DNA of 22,114 nt from JAZGHN01 sp964496725 (GTDB lineage Bacteria > Chloroflexota > Dehalococcoidia > Dehalococcoidales > E44-bin46): positions 1-22,114 of the forward strand of contig CAZCAS010000010.1 in the NCBI GenBank assembly GCA_964496725.1, in the 5' to 3' direction. This document shows, piece after piece, positions 1 through 7,949 of this stretch. A program made the position numbers and the translations under genes. Each line of letters opens with the position of its first letter. Position 1 is the stretch's first letter. The notes under the pieces were generated by a model. The model made no database searches and was not told the DNA's origin. It was given only the letters and a program-made list of their open reading frames with translations.

Positions 1-164
1 ACCTGTTTGAATGTCAGCCTCGAGCTTTACTCGGGCGGTCTATGTCAGTTTTCGCTTTTTAAGCTTTCGACCATTCGCCTGCCCAGCTCTTTTCTCATTC
101 AGATCTTAACGCCTTTTTAATATTCAGTTGATAGCATAATCGGTAGAAAGGAGGCAAACCTCAG

Positions 165-587
165 ATGAAGAGAAGCAAGAAGCTTATCATCATTATAGCG
201 ACAGTTGCTTCTGTGCTTGCTTTGACTCTATCAGGGGTGGCTTTTGCCCAGACAGGCGATGAGGGCGGTAGCCAGGCTCAAGATTCGCATGGGGCCTTAC
301 TGGACAAGGTCTGCGAGATATATGAAGAGAACACGGGTGTTGCCCTTAATCCCGAAGAACTGCAAAATGCTTTTGCCCAGGCGGGAGCTGAGCTACGTGA
401 CGATGCTATAGAATCTCGTCTTCAGAACCTAGTAGAGGAAGGCAAAATAACTCAAGAAGAAGCTGACCAGTACTTGGAATGGTGGCAATCGAAACCAGAC
501 ACAGCATCACCTGGGCTATTTGGGTTCCCCGGTGTTCGTGGTTCTTGGGGTGGTATGCACGGGATGTTTCATAATCAATCCCAGTAA
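165..587 (+). CDS. Small secreted protein, DUF2680-like, unknown function
   Basis: The 140-residue product has a classic signal peptide: basic MKRSKK, a hydrophobic run to about residue 24, and an AFAQ cleavage site near residue 28. The mature part has an amphipathic helical region (about 43-105) with the pattern 'LxNLVEEGKITQEEADQYLEWW', which resembles the short helical secreted proteins common in Chloroflexota and Actinobacteria. The tail is rich in Gly, Met and His (MHGMFH), which might bind metal, but that is only a guess. The start is set by an excellent Shine-Dalgarno sequence, AAAGGAGG at 147-154, ten bases before the ATG. A strong terminator follows at 707-738, so it is probably its own transcription unit. 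It may be an envelope or export target of the two-component system just downstream; adjacency is the only support. No catalytic motif is visible. Confidence 0.8.
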   Translation: MKRSKKLIIIIATVASVLALTLSGVAFAQTGDEGGSQAQDSHGALLDKVCEIYEENTGVALNPEELQNAFAQAGAELRDDAIESRLQNLVEEGKITQEEADQYLEWWQSKPDTASPGLFGFPGVRGSWGGMHGMFHNQSQ

Positions 588-706
588 GGCTTTGGCTTTC
601 ATTGCCCGGTAAGGTGATAAGTGCCCTTGGGGAAAGCCTGTTTTGTAGGACATAGTTAGGTAGCGCTTGCATATAGGTACTCTACCTCCCAGGCTAAATC
701 CCAGTT

Positions 707-738
707 AAAAGGAGAGGGGGTATTCCCCCTCTCCTTTT
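707..738 (+). terminator. Strong intrinsic terminator
   Basis: Perfect 10-bp GC-rich stem GGAGAGGGGG (711-720) / CCCCCTCTCC (725-734) with a four-base loop TATT, flanked by AAAA before and TTTT after, so the stem can extend to 14 bp. It ends the secreted-protein transcript, and because of the A/T flanks it could work in both directions. The same stem sequence is close to the palindrome at 10971-10998. Confidence 0.85.
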
Positions 739-806
739 CTATGTCGGAGCAGCTGCGAATGCTGAAATCGCGGTGAGATAGCACGCAGTTGACCTTAGCG
801 ATTCCT

Positions 807-827
807 TAACATTTATGCTATAACATT
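807..827 (+). promoter_or_regulatory. Candidate promoter with 14-bp-spaced direct repeats
   Basis: TAACATT occurs at 807-813 and again at 821-827. The second copy overlaps a good -10 hexamer TATAAC (819-824), while no good -35 hexamer lies 16-18 bp upstream. Direct repeats replacing a -35 box are typical of promoters activated by OmpR/PhoB-type regulators, so autoregulation by the regulator starting at 858 is possible. The spacing of 14 bp is not the usual 10-11 bp, so confidence is low. Confidence 0.3.
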
Positions 828-857
828 AGGTGAATGTGATGGTTGGGGGGTCCAGAC

Positions 858-1550
858 ATGGCAGGTAAGAGGGTTCTGGTAGTTGACGATGATGTAAAAA
901 CAGTGGAGTTGGTCAAGCTCTATCTAAACCGGGACGGATATAGGGTATTTACAGCATATGATGGTGTTGAAGCCCTGCGCTTATATCGAGAGAGGCATCC
1001 TGACATCATTGTTCTTGACCTCATGTTACCCGGCATAGATGGACTCCAAGTCTGCCGTACCGTTAGGGCTGAGTCAGACGTGCCTGTTATCATGCTTACC
1101 GCTAAGACAACTGAGCAAGACAAGCTGATTGGTTTGGATTTAGGGGCAGATGACTATGTAATTAAGCCCTTTAGCCCGAAAGAACTGGCAGCAAGGGTGA
1201 GGGCAGTGCTTCGTCGGCTTCCCGGGGAGCGTGGCCCTGCCGAGGTCAAGCGTGGTGAGCTGACTGTTAACTTTGATGAACATGAGGCATCGGTTGCCGG
1301 TAAGCGTCTTGGGCTAACTCCGGTTGAATTTAAGCTGTTGGGGATTCTTGTTAAAGAGCCGGGAAGGGTATTTACCCGGGGGCAGCTTATTGAGAAGGCT
1401 CTTGGCTATGATTTTGAGGGTTTCGACCGTACCATCGATGTTCACATCCTCAATATACGGCGCAAGCTTAAAGGAGTAGATGCTTATAATCGTGTACGCG
1501 TGGAAACGGTTTACGGAGCTGGTTACAAACTTGTTTTGAGTGAGAAATGA
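858..1550 (+). CDS. OmpR/PhoB-family response regulator
   Basis: A 230-residue two-domain transcription regulator. The receiver domain (about 4-118) has the acidic pair D10-D12, the phosphoacceptor D54 in VLDLMLPG, T81 and K103 in VIKPFSP. The C-terminal winged helix (about 130-228) has 'LTPVEFKLLGILVKEPGRVFTR' and the 'DRTIDVHILNIRRKL' recognition helix typical of PhoB/OmpR. I start it at the ATG at 858 because GGGGGG (845-850) lies seven bases upstream and MAGKRVLVVDDD matches the family; a TTG at 843 would add five poorly placed residues. Its stop overlaps the start of the kinase gene (ATGA at 1547-1550), so the two are translationally coupled. It should be phosphorylated by that kinase and bind direct repeats; targets are unknown. 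Confidence 0.95.
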   Translation: MAGKRVLVVDDDVKTVELVKLYLNRDGYRVFTAYDGVEALRLYRERHPDIIVLDLMLPGIDGLQVCRTVRAESDVPVIMLTAKTTEQDKLIGLDLGADDYVIKPFSPKELAARVRAVLRRLPGERGPAEVKRGELTVNFDEHEASVAGKRLGLTPVEFKLLGILVKEPGRVFTRGQLIEKALGYDFEGFDRTIDVHILNIRRKLKGVDAYNRVRVETVYGAGYKLVLSEK

Positions 1551-2890
1551 TACATAGTTTGAGATTTCGCCTTTTAATAGCCTTTGTCGCGGTGATAGCG
1601 ATAACCATAGGCACGACATTCTTCTTCATCGGCCAGAGGGTTGTAGGGGAAATCCAGCGGTTTCACGAGGTGGGTGAACAAATACGCGTTGCCAGGATGG
1701 AACAAGCGTTGGTGGTTTACTACTATCGCCAGAGGGGGTGGGGGGATGTCCAGCCTTTTGTTGAGCAGATGGGAGAGTTAAATAACCAGCATGTCATATT
1801 GACCGATGCTGGGGGGATAGTAGTAGCTGATTCTGAGGGAGACCTTTTAGGTGAGCAATTCCAACCCGATTCACCCGGCTGGGTTATATGCCCACTACCG
1901 GGAGGAATTACACTGGGGAAACTATATGTTAGCCCACAATCATCAATCGACCCCCTCTCGCCATGGCGTCTTCAAGAGCCAATAAGCCAGTACATCCTCT
2001 GGGGATGTCTTATCGGCGGTGGTGCAGCCTTGGCATTCACCTTCATCCTTTCCCGACGAATTTCAACCCCAGTAAGGGCTCTTACCACAGCTGCCAGTCG
2101 ATTGGGACGGGGTGACCTCTCACAACGGGTTCACTATAAGGATAAGGGTGAGGTTGGAGAACTGGCTGAGGCTTTTAACTCCATGGCTGGTGAACTGGAG
2201 CGCGCCGAACAGTTGAGGCGAAATCTGGTGGCTGACGCTGCTCATGAACTGAGAACTCCACTGTCTAATCTCCGCGGTTACCTTGAGGCGATCCGTGATG
2301 GAGTTATCGAGCCGGATGCGAGCACTATCCGCTCACTTAATGAAGAGGCTGCACTGCTGTCGCGACTGGTTGATGAACTTCAGGAGCTAAGTCTGGCTGA
2401 GGCAGGCGAGTTAAAACTGGCTTGCCATCCGCAGGATATTGCTCAAACAATCGACATGGTGGTAAAGGCAGTCCAGACTCAGGCGACGGCAAAAGGGGTG
2501 TCAGTATCGACTGAGCTGCCTGATGGACTCCCGCTGGCGAACATCGATGCCCATCGGATTAGCCAGGTGTTGCTCAATCTGGTAGATAATGCAATAGCCC
2601 ACACCGCCGCGGGAGGCAGCATCACCGTGACGGCTAGGGAGCAGGATAAGTGGATAGAGGTTGCCGTGGCTGATACCGGTGAAGGAATCCCTGCCGAGGA
2701 TTTACCCAATATATTTGAGCGCCTTTATCGGGTGGACAAGTCCCGTGCCAGAGCCACTGGTGGCAGTGGCCTCGGACTGACTATTGCTAAGCGTTTGGTC
2801 GAGGCTCACGGTGGCAGGATTGAAGTCAGAAGCGAGGTTGGGAAGGGCAGTCGCTTCGCATTCACCGTCCCTGTAGCAGATTCCCTTTGA
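1547..2890 (+). CDS. Membrane sensor histidine kinase (HAMP-HisKA-HATPase)
   Basis: A 447-residue kinase paired with the upstream regulator. Membrane segment 1 is about 8-30, an extracytoplasmic sensor region of about 115 residues follows, and membrane segment 2 is about 148-168. Next come HAMP (about 170-222), the HisKA dimerisation helix with phosphoacceptor H233 in AAHELRTPL, and the ATPase domain with N-box NLVDN (344-348), G1 DTGEG (376-380), the F box around NIFERLYRVD and G2 GGSGLGL (405-411). All catalytic motifs are intact. The layout is that of PhoR/BaeS-type kinases. The stimulus cannot be read from the sequence; the sensor region is short and PDC-like at most. The gene converges with the second signalling operon with only 23 bp between stop codons and no obvious terminator. 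Confidence 0.95.
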   Translation: MIHSLRFRLLIAFVAVIAITIGTTFFFIGQRVVGEIQRFHEVGEQIRVARMEQALVVYYYRQRGWGDVQPFVEQMGELNNQHVILTDAGGIVVADSEGDLLGEQFQPDSPGWVICPLPGGITLGKLYVSPQSSIDPLSPWRLQEPISQYILWGCLIGGGAALAFTFILSRRISTPVRALTTAASRLGRGDLSQRVHYKDKGEVGELAEAFNSMAGELERAEQLRRNLVADAAHELRTPLSNLRGYLEAIRDGVIEPDASTIRSLNEEAALLSRLVDELQELSLAEAGELKLACHPQDIAQTIDMVVKAVQTQATAKGVSVSTELPDGLPLANIDAHRISQVLLNLVDNAIAHTAAGGSITVTAREQDKWIEVAVADTGEGIPAEDLPNIFERLYRVDKSRARATGGSGLGLTIAKRLVEAHGGRIEVRSEVGKGSRFAFTVPVADSL

Positions 2891-2913
2891 GCTGAAACCA
2901 AGCTGCTATCTCT

Positions 2914-3609
2914 TTAGCTGAGTTTCTGGAAGTAGTAGCCCACCCCTGCCTCGGTCATGATATATCTGGGATTGGCAGGGTCTGGCTCTATCTTCTGGCG
3001 CAAATGGGAGACGTAGATGCGTACATAATCTATGTCATCGGTATATTCCCAACCCCACACCTTTTCCAGAAGCTGCTTGTGACTGAGAATACGGCCGGCG
3101 TTCTTCACCAGCAGGGCAAACAAACGGAACTCTCTTGGGGTGAGCTTAATCCGCTTTCCTTTTACTGTAATCGTCCGCGCAGCGACATCAACGGTGAGGA
3201 AGTTGTCGCTGTAGGCGGTTTCCCTCTCCCGTGGCGAGGGCAACTCGGCACGGCGCAATGCTGCTCGCACCCTGGCTACCAGTTCCCTGTTCCCCACTGG
3301 TTTAATGAGGTATTCATCGGCTCCGTAGTCAAGCCCGCGGGCTACGTCCTCCTCGGATTTGTGCCTGCCGGTAATCATGATGATAGGTAAGTCAGAAATT
3401 TCACGGATGCGACTGCAAGTTTGCCAGCCATCTAGGCCGGGCATTGCTACATCCAGAAGCACCAGATCTGGCCGCTGGTCGAAGGTAGCCCGTAGCCCTT
3501 CCTGCCCACTATTGGCCTTGAGCACCTCGTACCCTTTATGGGCGAGAACCTGCTCCACCAGCTTCACGAAGGCGGGGTCATCATCAATGACAAGGACCTT
3601 CTTACCCAT
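2914..3609 (-). CDS. OmpR/PhoB-family response regulator
   Basis: A 231-residue regulator, the last gene of the cheR-led operon. The receiver has D10/D11, phosphoacceptor D53 (LLDVAMPG), T80 and K103 (LIKPVGN). The winged helix has 'LTPREFRLFALLVKNAGRILSHKQLLEKVWG' and 'DYVRIYVSHLRQKIEP', the KdpE/PhoB type. It begins inside the end of the receiver-only gene (8-base overlap at 3602-3609), indicating translational coupling. It provides the DNA-binding output for the sensor kinase at 4028-5893, probably in competition or relay with the receiver-only protein. It is only distantly similar to the regulator at 858-1550, so a recent duplication is unlikely. Confidence 0.95.
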   Translation of the reverse strand: MGKKVLVIDDDPAFVKLVEQVLAHKGYEVLKANSGQEGLRATFDQRPDLVLLDVAMPGLDGWQTCSRIREISDLPIIMITGRHKSEEDVARGLDYGADEYLIKPVGNRELVARVRAALRRAELPSPRERETAYSDNFLTVDVAARTITVKGKRIKLTPREFRLFALLVKNAGRILSHKQLLEKVWGWEYTDDIDYVRIYVSHLRQKIEPDPANPRYIMTEAGVGYYFQKLS

Positions 3610-4006
3610 TACCCTTTCCTTGGGTGCTACCCCTTCGCCGTTTTAGCAGCGTCTTGGCTATTATCTCCGGTAACTGGCGAGTATTGATTGGTTTTGATAC
3701 GTAGACATCGCATCCGGCTTTAATAATCTTCTCCTTGTCCCCCTTCATAGCATAAGCGGTAACCGCAATGATGGGGATTTTTTCGAAACCTGGCATCTGC
3801 CTCAGTCTTTTGACGACCTCCGCCCCGCTCATTTTGGGAAGCTGCATATCCATTATAATGAGGTCTGGTTTGTCCTTGATGGCTGTATCCAGCGCCTCTT
3901 CTCCGTCGGTCGCCTCGATTATGATGTAGCCTCTCGTTCTGAGGGTCATCTCAAGCAATCTCATATTTTGGGGGTTGTCTTCTACAATCAGTATTTTTTC
4001 CTTCAT
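3602..4006 (-). CDS. Receiver-only response regulator (CheY/DivK-like)
   Basis: A 134-residue single receiver domain: E9/D10, phosphoacceptor D53 in IMDMQLPKMSG, T83 in AVTAYAMKGD and K105 in YVSKPIN. 'QLPKMSGAEVVKRLR' and 'AVTAYAMKGDKEKIIKAGCD' resemble the receivers that accompany large hybrid-type kinases and DivK rather than flagellar CheY. The C-terminal tail (KRRRGSTQGKGNG) is short, basic and disordered, with no output domain. It lies 21 bp after the kinase gene and overlaps the next regulator by eight bases. It probably acts as a phosphate sink or an intermediate between the kinase and its partners. Confidence 0.93.
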   Translation of the reverse strand: MKEKILIVEDNPQNMRLLEMTLRTRGYIIIEATDGEEALDTAIKDKPDLIIMDMQLPKMSGAEVVKRLRQMPGFEKIPIIAVTAYAMKGDKEKIIKAGCDVYVSKPINTRQLPEIIAKTLLKRRRGSTQGKGNG

Positions 4007-4027
4007 TGCCCATCTGTTTGGTGCGGC

Positions 4028-5893
4028 TTAACTTTTTGCCAGCGGTATGGTGAAGCTGAACCGACTTCCCTTCCCGTATTCGCTCTCCACCCAAATGTTG
4101 CCGCCGTGCTTTTTTACGATTTGCTTGGCCAGTGCTAGCCCCAGCCCGGTCCCGGTCTTCTCCTTCATCAGGGGGTTTTCCAGCTGGTAAAACGGCTCGA
4201 ATACCTTTTCCTGTTCCTCCTTCTTTATGCCGATGCCGTTATCAATCACGTTGACATAGCACCGGTCATTCTTCCTGACAGCCTCAATCTTCAGCTTGCC
4301 TTCATTCGGGGTGAACTTAGTGGCATTGCTCAACAGGTTGAAAAGCACCTGTCTTATTTTGTCTTTATCGGCATGAACCGGAGGGAGCCCCTCTTCTATC
4401 TTGATATCAAGGGTTTGCTTTCTTGATGACAGTATAGGTCTCATAGTTCCGGCTAATGGTTCTATAACATCGTTCACGTGGAAATCTGTCAGCTGAAGTT
4501 TTAGCTTGCCCGATTCTATCTTGGAGAGGTCGAGAATATCATCGATTAAGCTCAGCAGATGTTCCCCGCCGTTTAGGATGTCGGTGAGGCATTGCTTCTG
4601 CTCATTGTTGATTTTTCCCGGCACTTTATCCAGCATTAGCTGGGAGAAGCCGATGATAACGTTGAGCGGGGTGCGCAATTCATGGGACATGTGAGCCAGG
4701 AATTCAGACTTAGCCTGGCTGGCTGCCTCCACCTCCTTGGTCTTTTCCAGGAGTTCCTGCTGTTGCGCTATCAACTCCTCGCCCTGTGCCCGGAGCTCCT
4801 CATTACTGGCATCCAGTAGCTTGTTCTTTTCCCGAAGTTCCTTGCTTGACTTCTGTAACGCTGCCAGCATCAGGTTAATCTCACCCGCCAGCCTTGATAG
4901 TTCATCCGTGCCTTTTACTGGCACACGTGATGAAAGTTTACCGCTGGTACCAATGTCGCTGACAGTTTTGCTGAGGCGGGCTAATCGAAGCAAAACCTGC
5001 TTTTCCACAAAGAATATGGTTGCCACACCAGCTACCGTGCCCACACCTGCTATTATCCAGATGAGATAATGGATATTGGCTTGGCCTTGGTGGTAGATAT
5101 CCCTGGGCATCTCCGCTCTTAGCACCAGGCTCGGCTGTCCGTAGATGTCTTTCAGCAAAGCATATCCGGCGATGGATTGCTCATCTAGTGGTTGGACGAA
5201 AATTGGTTCCTCTTCTGACAGAGATGAAAGTGCCTCTTGGAGCTCGGGAGGCATATTCGCATCGGTGAGCCGGTGCACGTTGAGAGACAGCTGTGTTTGC
5301 GCAGCAAGCCGCTCGATTTCAGTGACGTCCAGATAGCGCCCTATAATCATCGTCCCCCGGCTGGGGCCTTCGTCTTCACTGGTCAGGATAGGGTAGGAGG
5401 CGACAAGCATTGGCCCTTCAGGGAGAAGAACGATTCCCGTGACGCCGCCCTCTATGTCAGAGGGGGTCACCAGAGGAGCGCCGGGGGCGAGGTGTTCCTG
5501 TAAGCTTTGTGGGACGGTTATCTCCTCTCCTTCATACAGGTCAAAGGCTTTGGCGAAGACGGTTTCGCCGGAGGAGCGGATGAACATCATCAGGTTGAGC
5601 CCTAGTTCGATGAAGGTTCCATCAACGAGATTTGACTGTATATACTCGGCATTGGCGTCCTCGATAAAAGCATAGGTATCATCCCACGCTGCCCAGTCGC
5701 CGACTGTCGAGCCTAAAGAAGAGAGCTCGGCAGACAGCGCATTAACTGCTCTCTCGGTATTCTCTTGAGCATGGCATTTTTCTACTTCGGCGAAGCTGCG
5801 CATCATGATGTCATGCGAGACAAAATACAGGGTTAACCCCAAACTGAGGAAGATCACGCCAATGAGGATTAGTGTCTTCTTACGCAGCGTCAT
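4028..5893 (-). CDS. CHASE4-domain sensor histidine kinase
   Basis: A 621-residue kinase. Membrane segment 1 is about 8-26. The large extracytoplasmic region (about 30-270) carries the CHASE4 signature DWAAWDDTYAFI at 66-77. Membrane segment 2 is about 275-296, then HAMP (about 297-350), a coiled coil rich in Glu/Gln/Leu (about 350-392), HisKA with phosphoacceptor H404 in HMSHELRTPL, and the ATPase domain with NLLSNATKF, DNGIGI and GTGLGLAL. All catalytic motifs are intact and there is no attached receiver; the separate receiver gene follows immediately. The start is supported by GGAGGT six bases upstream of the ATG. It lies 24 bp after the cheR-like gene in one operon. CHASE4 domains sense unknown extracellular ligands. 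Confidence 0.94.
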   Translation of the reverse strand: MTLRKKTLILIGVIFLSLGLTLYFVSHDIMMRSFAEVEKCHAQENTERAVNALSAELSSLGSTVGDWAAWDDTYAFIEDANAEYIQSNLVDGTFIELGLNLMMFIRSSGETVFAKAFDLYEGEEITVPQSLQEHLAPGAPLVTPSDIEGGVTGIVLLPEGPMLVASYPILTSEDEGPSRGTMIIGRYLDVTEIERLAAQTQLSLNVHRLTDANMPPELQEALSSLSEEEPIFVQPLDEQSIAGYALLKDIYGQPSLVLRAEMPRDIYHQGQANIHYLIWIIAGVGTVAGVATIFFVEKQVLLRLARLSKTVSDIGTSGKLSSRVPVKGTDELSRLAGEINLMLAALQKSSKELREKNKLLDASNEELRAQGEELIAQQQELLEKTKEVEAASQAKSEFLAHMSHELRTPLNVIIGFSQLMLDKVPGKINNEQKQCLTDILNGGEHLLSLIDDILDLSKIESGKLKLQLTDFHVNDVIEPLAGTMRPILSSRKQTLDIKIEEGLPPVHADKDKIRQVLFNLLSNATKFTPNEGKLKIEAVRKNDRCYVNVIDNGIGIKKEEQEKVFEPFYQLENPLMKEKTGTGLGLALAKQIVKKHGGNIWVESEYGKGSRFSFTIPLAKS

Positions 5894-5917
5894 GAGTCCA
5901 CCTCCGGTGGCTTGAAA

Positions 5918-6763
5918 TTAAAATCTCCCCACCTCCTCTTCGTCCTTCTTGTATATTTTTGCCTTGAAATCGAGGCACTTCACCTTGCCACGTAGGTTCT
6001 CTGTCGGTGTCTCTGCCTCCCCTAGAATCAGGTAACCCGGGGTAGCCAGTGCCTTATACAGCATGCCTAGCAGCCTTGACTGGAGTCGCTTTCGGAGATA
6101 TATCAGGATATTACAGCAGAATATGCAGTCTAAATCGGTAAAAGGCTGTCTTGCGGTGGAGGTCAGGTCAAAATGGGAGAAGCGGACCATTTGCCTTACT
6201 TCGTTTTTTATCTCATGGCCTCTGCTATTGCGGTGGAAGTAGCTTTCCAGAATGCTGGGTGAGAGATTTTCTATATCCTGTGGATAGTATATCCCTGTTT
6301 CTGCTTCCCTTAAGGCTTGCCTGTTGATATCGGTGGCATAGATTTGAATGTCGAAGTCCCCGACTTTATCTCCCAAAAATTGGGCAACCGCCATCGCTAT
6401 AGAGTACGGCTCTTCACCCCGGCCGCAGGCAGTGCTCCAGAATCTCAGATTGTGGTTCCCCTGTCTTGTTTTTATGGATAAAAGTTCGGGTAAAACTAGC
6501 CCTGCCGCCTGCTGAAAGGTATATGAGCTTCTGAAGAAACTGCTCACCAGCATGGCTAGATAGTTGGCAAGGCTCTCGTATTCTTCAGGGTGAGCGTCTA
6601 GAAATTGTTTATATTCCAGGTATGATTTTGTCCCTGTGGCACAGAGTCTTCCCCCCAGACGGCGCACCAGCGTTCCCCGCTTATAATCCCGGAAATCATA
6701 CCCCCCCTCCCGGTATACCTTTTCCAGAATTGAATCTATGGCTTTGGTTTCGCTCTCCGGCAC
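5918..6763 (-). CDS. CheR-type SAM-dependent methyltransferase, stand-alone
   Basis: A 281-residue protein with the CheR layout: N-terminal helical domain (about 5-75) ending in SSFFR, then a Rossmann methyltransferase domain with the SAM site 'FWSTACGRGEEPYSIAM' (108-124) and ATDIN (143-147), and a C-terminal GYLILGEAETP strand. CheR normally methylates glutamates of chemoreceptors, but no receptor, CheA, CheW or CheB is in the window, so the substrate is open; the adjacent kinase is one candidate. The usual CRN(V/M)LIYF motif reads CCNILIYL, replacing its Arg by Cys. The start is a GTG; upstream in frame there is a stop before any ATG. It is the first gene of the operon, downstream of the promoter at 6811-6840. 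Confidence 0.9.
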   Translation of the reverse strand: MPESETKAIDSILEKVYREGGYDFRDYKRGTLVRRLGGRLCATGTKSYLEYKQFLDAHPEEYESLANYLAMLVSSFFRSSYTFQQAAGLVLPELLSIKTRQGNHNLRFWSTACGRGEEPYSIAMAVAQFLGDKVGDFDIQIYATDINRQALREAETGIYYPQDIENLSPSILESYFHRNSRGHEIKNEVRQMVRFSHFDLTSTARQPFTDLDCIFCCNILIYLRKRLQSRLLGMLYKALATPGYLILGEAETPTENLRGKVKCLDFKAKIYKKDEEEVGRF

Positions 6764-6810
6764 AATATTCTCTATGTCAGACCCCGCCTTTGCTGTCAGC
6801 TTTTATGCTG

Positions 6811-6840
6811 ATTGTATCATAAAAGGACAGAAAGTGCCAA
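6811..6840 (-). promoter_or_regulatory. Sigma-70-type promoter of the cheR-led operon
   Basis: On the minus strand TTGGCA (6840-6835) and TACAAT (6816-6811) are separated by 18 bp. The -10 box ends about 47 bases before the GTG start of the methyltransferase gene. It would drive the whole operon, whose four genes are separated by at most 24 bp. Confidence 0.55.
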
Positions 6841-6944
6841 TTAGTGTTCGTAAATAGGGTTGATAATCCCGATTACAGGGCAATTTTATGGACAATTGTC
6901 TTACTGGGTCTCGCAGCGCCACTCCCTGATATTGCCCCTCCCGC

Positions 6945-7142
6945 TCACCAGCCCTCTTTTGGGATTATCCTTAATTCACTCTCCCCGCTGGGGAAATAAC
7001 CGAATACTGCGTCTGGCGGGGCATCTTGTAAGATTTTTTCCTTCACTTCTGCGTATTGCCCCTGATATTCGGGAATTTGTTGACCTCTTTTATCGAATAC
7101 CAGAGTCATACCGTTAGCACACTTGATGACAGTTTTAATCAT
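6945..7142 (-). CDS. Small uncharacterised protein (65 aa)
   Basis: A 65-residue protein that I do not recognise by name. It begins MIKTVIKCANGMTLVFDKRG, contains a Tyr/Gln-rich turn (PEYQGQYAEV) and ends with FGYFPSGESELRIIPKEGW. It has no signal peptide or membrane segment and looks like a small soluble beta-rich fold. Support for it being real: a strong Shine-Dalgarno sequence (GGGAGGA on the minus strand) about six bases before the ATG, balanced amino-acid composition, and a clean position in the gap between cheR and the divergently transcribed MBL gene. It is probably a single-gene transcript. Function unknown. Confidence 0.72.
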   Translation of the reverse strand: MIKTVIKCANGMTLVFDKRGQQIPEYQGQYAEVKEKILQDAPPDAVFGYFPSGESELRIIPKEGW

Positions 7143-7251
7143 TGTTGTCCTCCCTGATTTACATATTAGGACTGTGTAATTAATTGTTCATAAAAGAGGC
7201 GTTTAAATTTCATTAAAAAAATGCAATTGGGGAAGACAGGGGGTGACCACA

Positions 7252-7281
7252 TTGACTAGCTAGGCTCGCCTGTGCTATATT
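7252..7281 (+). promoter_or_regulatory. Promoter of the MBL-fold gene
   Basis: TTGACT (7252-7257) and TATATT (7276-7281) are separated by 18 bp, with TG one base before the -10 box (extended -10). Predicted transcription begins near 7288, which leaves a leader of about 20 bases to the ATG at 7307 and excludes the TTG at 7280 as a start. Confidence 0.65.
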
Positions 7282-7306
7282 GAAACGGACTAGATGGATT
7301 GTAGAT

Positions 7307-7939
7307 ATGGATATTACTTGGCTAGGTCATTCTTGCTTTAGAATCAGAGGCAGCCATACCACCATTATTACCGATCCTTATCCACCGGAGCTGGGCTATT
7401 CCTTGGGCAAGCCTACCGCCCAAATTGTAACGTTGAGCCATCAGCACTTAGGTCACTCCTATGTGCAGGGTGTTGGCGGTGAACCGAGGCAGGTCGCCTC
7501 ACCCGGCGAGTATGAAATCGGTGGCGTCCTTATCATGGCGATAGCTACCTTCCATGATATGGAGAAGGGGAAGAAAAGAGGGAAAAATACCGTTTATCTT
7601 ATAGAGGCAGATGAGATATCGGTATGTCACCTTGGCGACTTGGGGCATGTGCTTACTACTGAGCAGATAGAAGAGCTGGACAATGTGGATGTGTTACTCC
7701 TCCCGGTGGGTGGGGTGTCCACTCTTAACGCTTCTATGGCGGTGGAGGTGGTTCGCCAGCTTGAGCCGAGGGTGGTCATTCCCATGCACTATAAGACCGA
7801 GGCATTAACTCGGGAGCTTGAGCCGGTGGATAAGTTTATCAAGGAAATGGGGATAGAACAGGTTCTCCCACAGCCCAAGCTATCTTTGAGTAAAACAAGC
7901 CTCCCAGCCACCACACAGGTCTTTTTACTTGAGTATTGA
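7307..7939 (+). CDS. Metallo-beta-lactamase-fold protein with altered metal motif
   Basis: A 210-residue single-domain MBL-fold protein: MDITWLGHSCFRI is the usual first strand, D23 lies in ITDPY, then the metal motif, CHLGDLGH (second metal region) and a final VIPMHYKT histidine. It resembles the L-ascorbate-lactonase-like / UPF0173 group of MBL hydrolases. The metal motif reads SHQHLGHS (44-51), so the Asp of HxHxDH is Gly; the codon is GGT, one base from GAT. That Asp normally holds the second zinc, so the enzyme may be mononuclear, changed in substrate or inactive. The start at 7307 is chosen from homology and the promoter. The ribosome binding site is weak. The gene converges on the surface-protein gene with a 10-bp gap. 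Confidence 0.88.
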   Translation: MDITWLGHSCFRIRGSHTTIITDPYPPELGYSLGKPTAQIVTLSHQHLGHSYVQGVGGEPRQVASPGEYEIGGVLIMAIATFHDMEKGKKRGKNTVYLIEADEISVCHLGDLGHVLTTEQIEELDNVDVLLLPVGGVSTLNASMAVEVVRQLEPRVVIPMHYKTEALTRELEPVDKFIKEMGIEQVLPQPKLSLSKTSLPATTQVFLLEY

Positions 7940-7949
7940 TAGGCTGAGG

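Noticed and set aside
1..164. Gene or RNA at the left edge
   Set aside because: No ribosome binding site with an open frame, no tRNA-like fold and no clear terminator could be supported; only a weak CTCGAG/CTCGGG hairpin was seen.
843..857. Upstream TTG start for the response regulator at 858
   Set aside because: The ATG at 858 has a purine-rich GGGGGG at proper spacing and gives the typical receiver N-terminus; the TTG lies before that site.
7280..7306. Upstream TTG start for the MBL-fold protein
   Set aside because: The TTG overlaps the predicted -10 box, and family members begin at MDITWLGHS.
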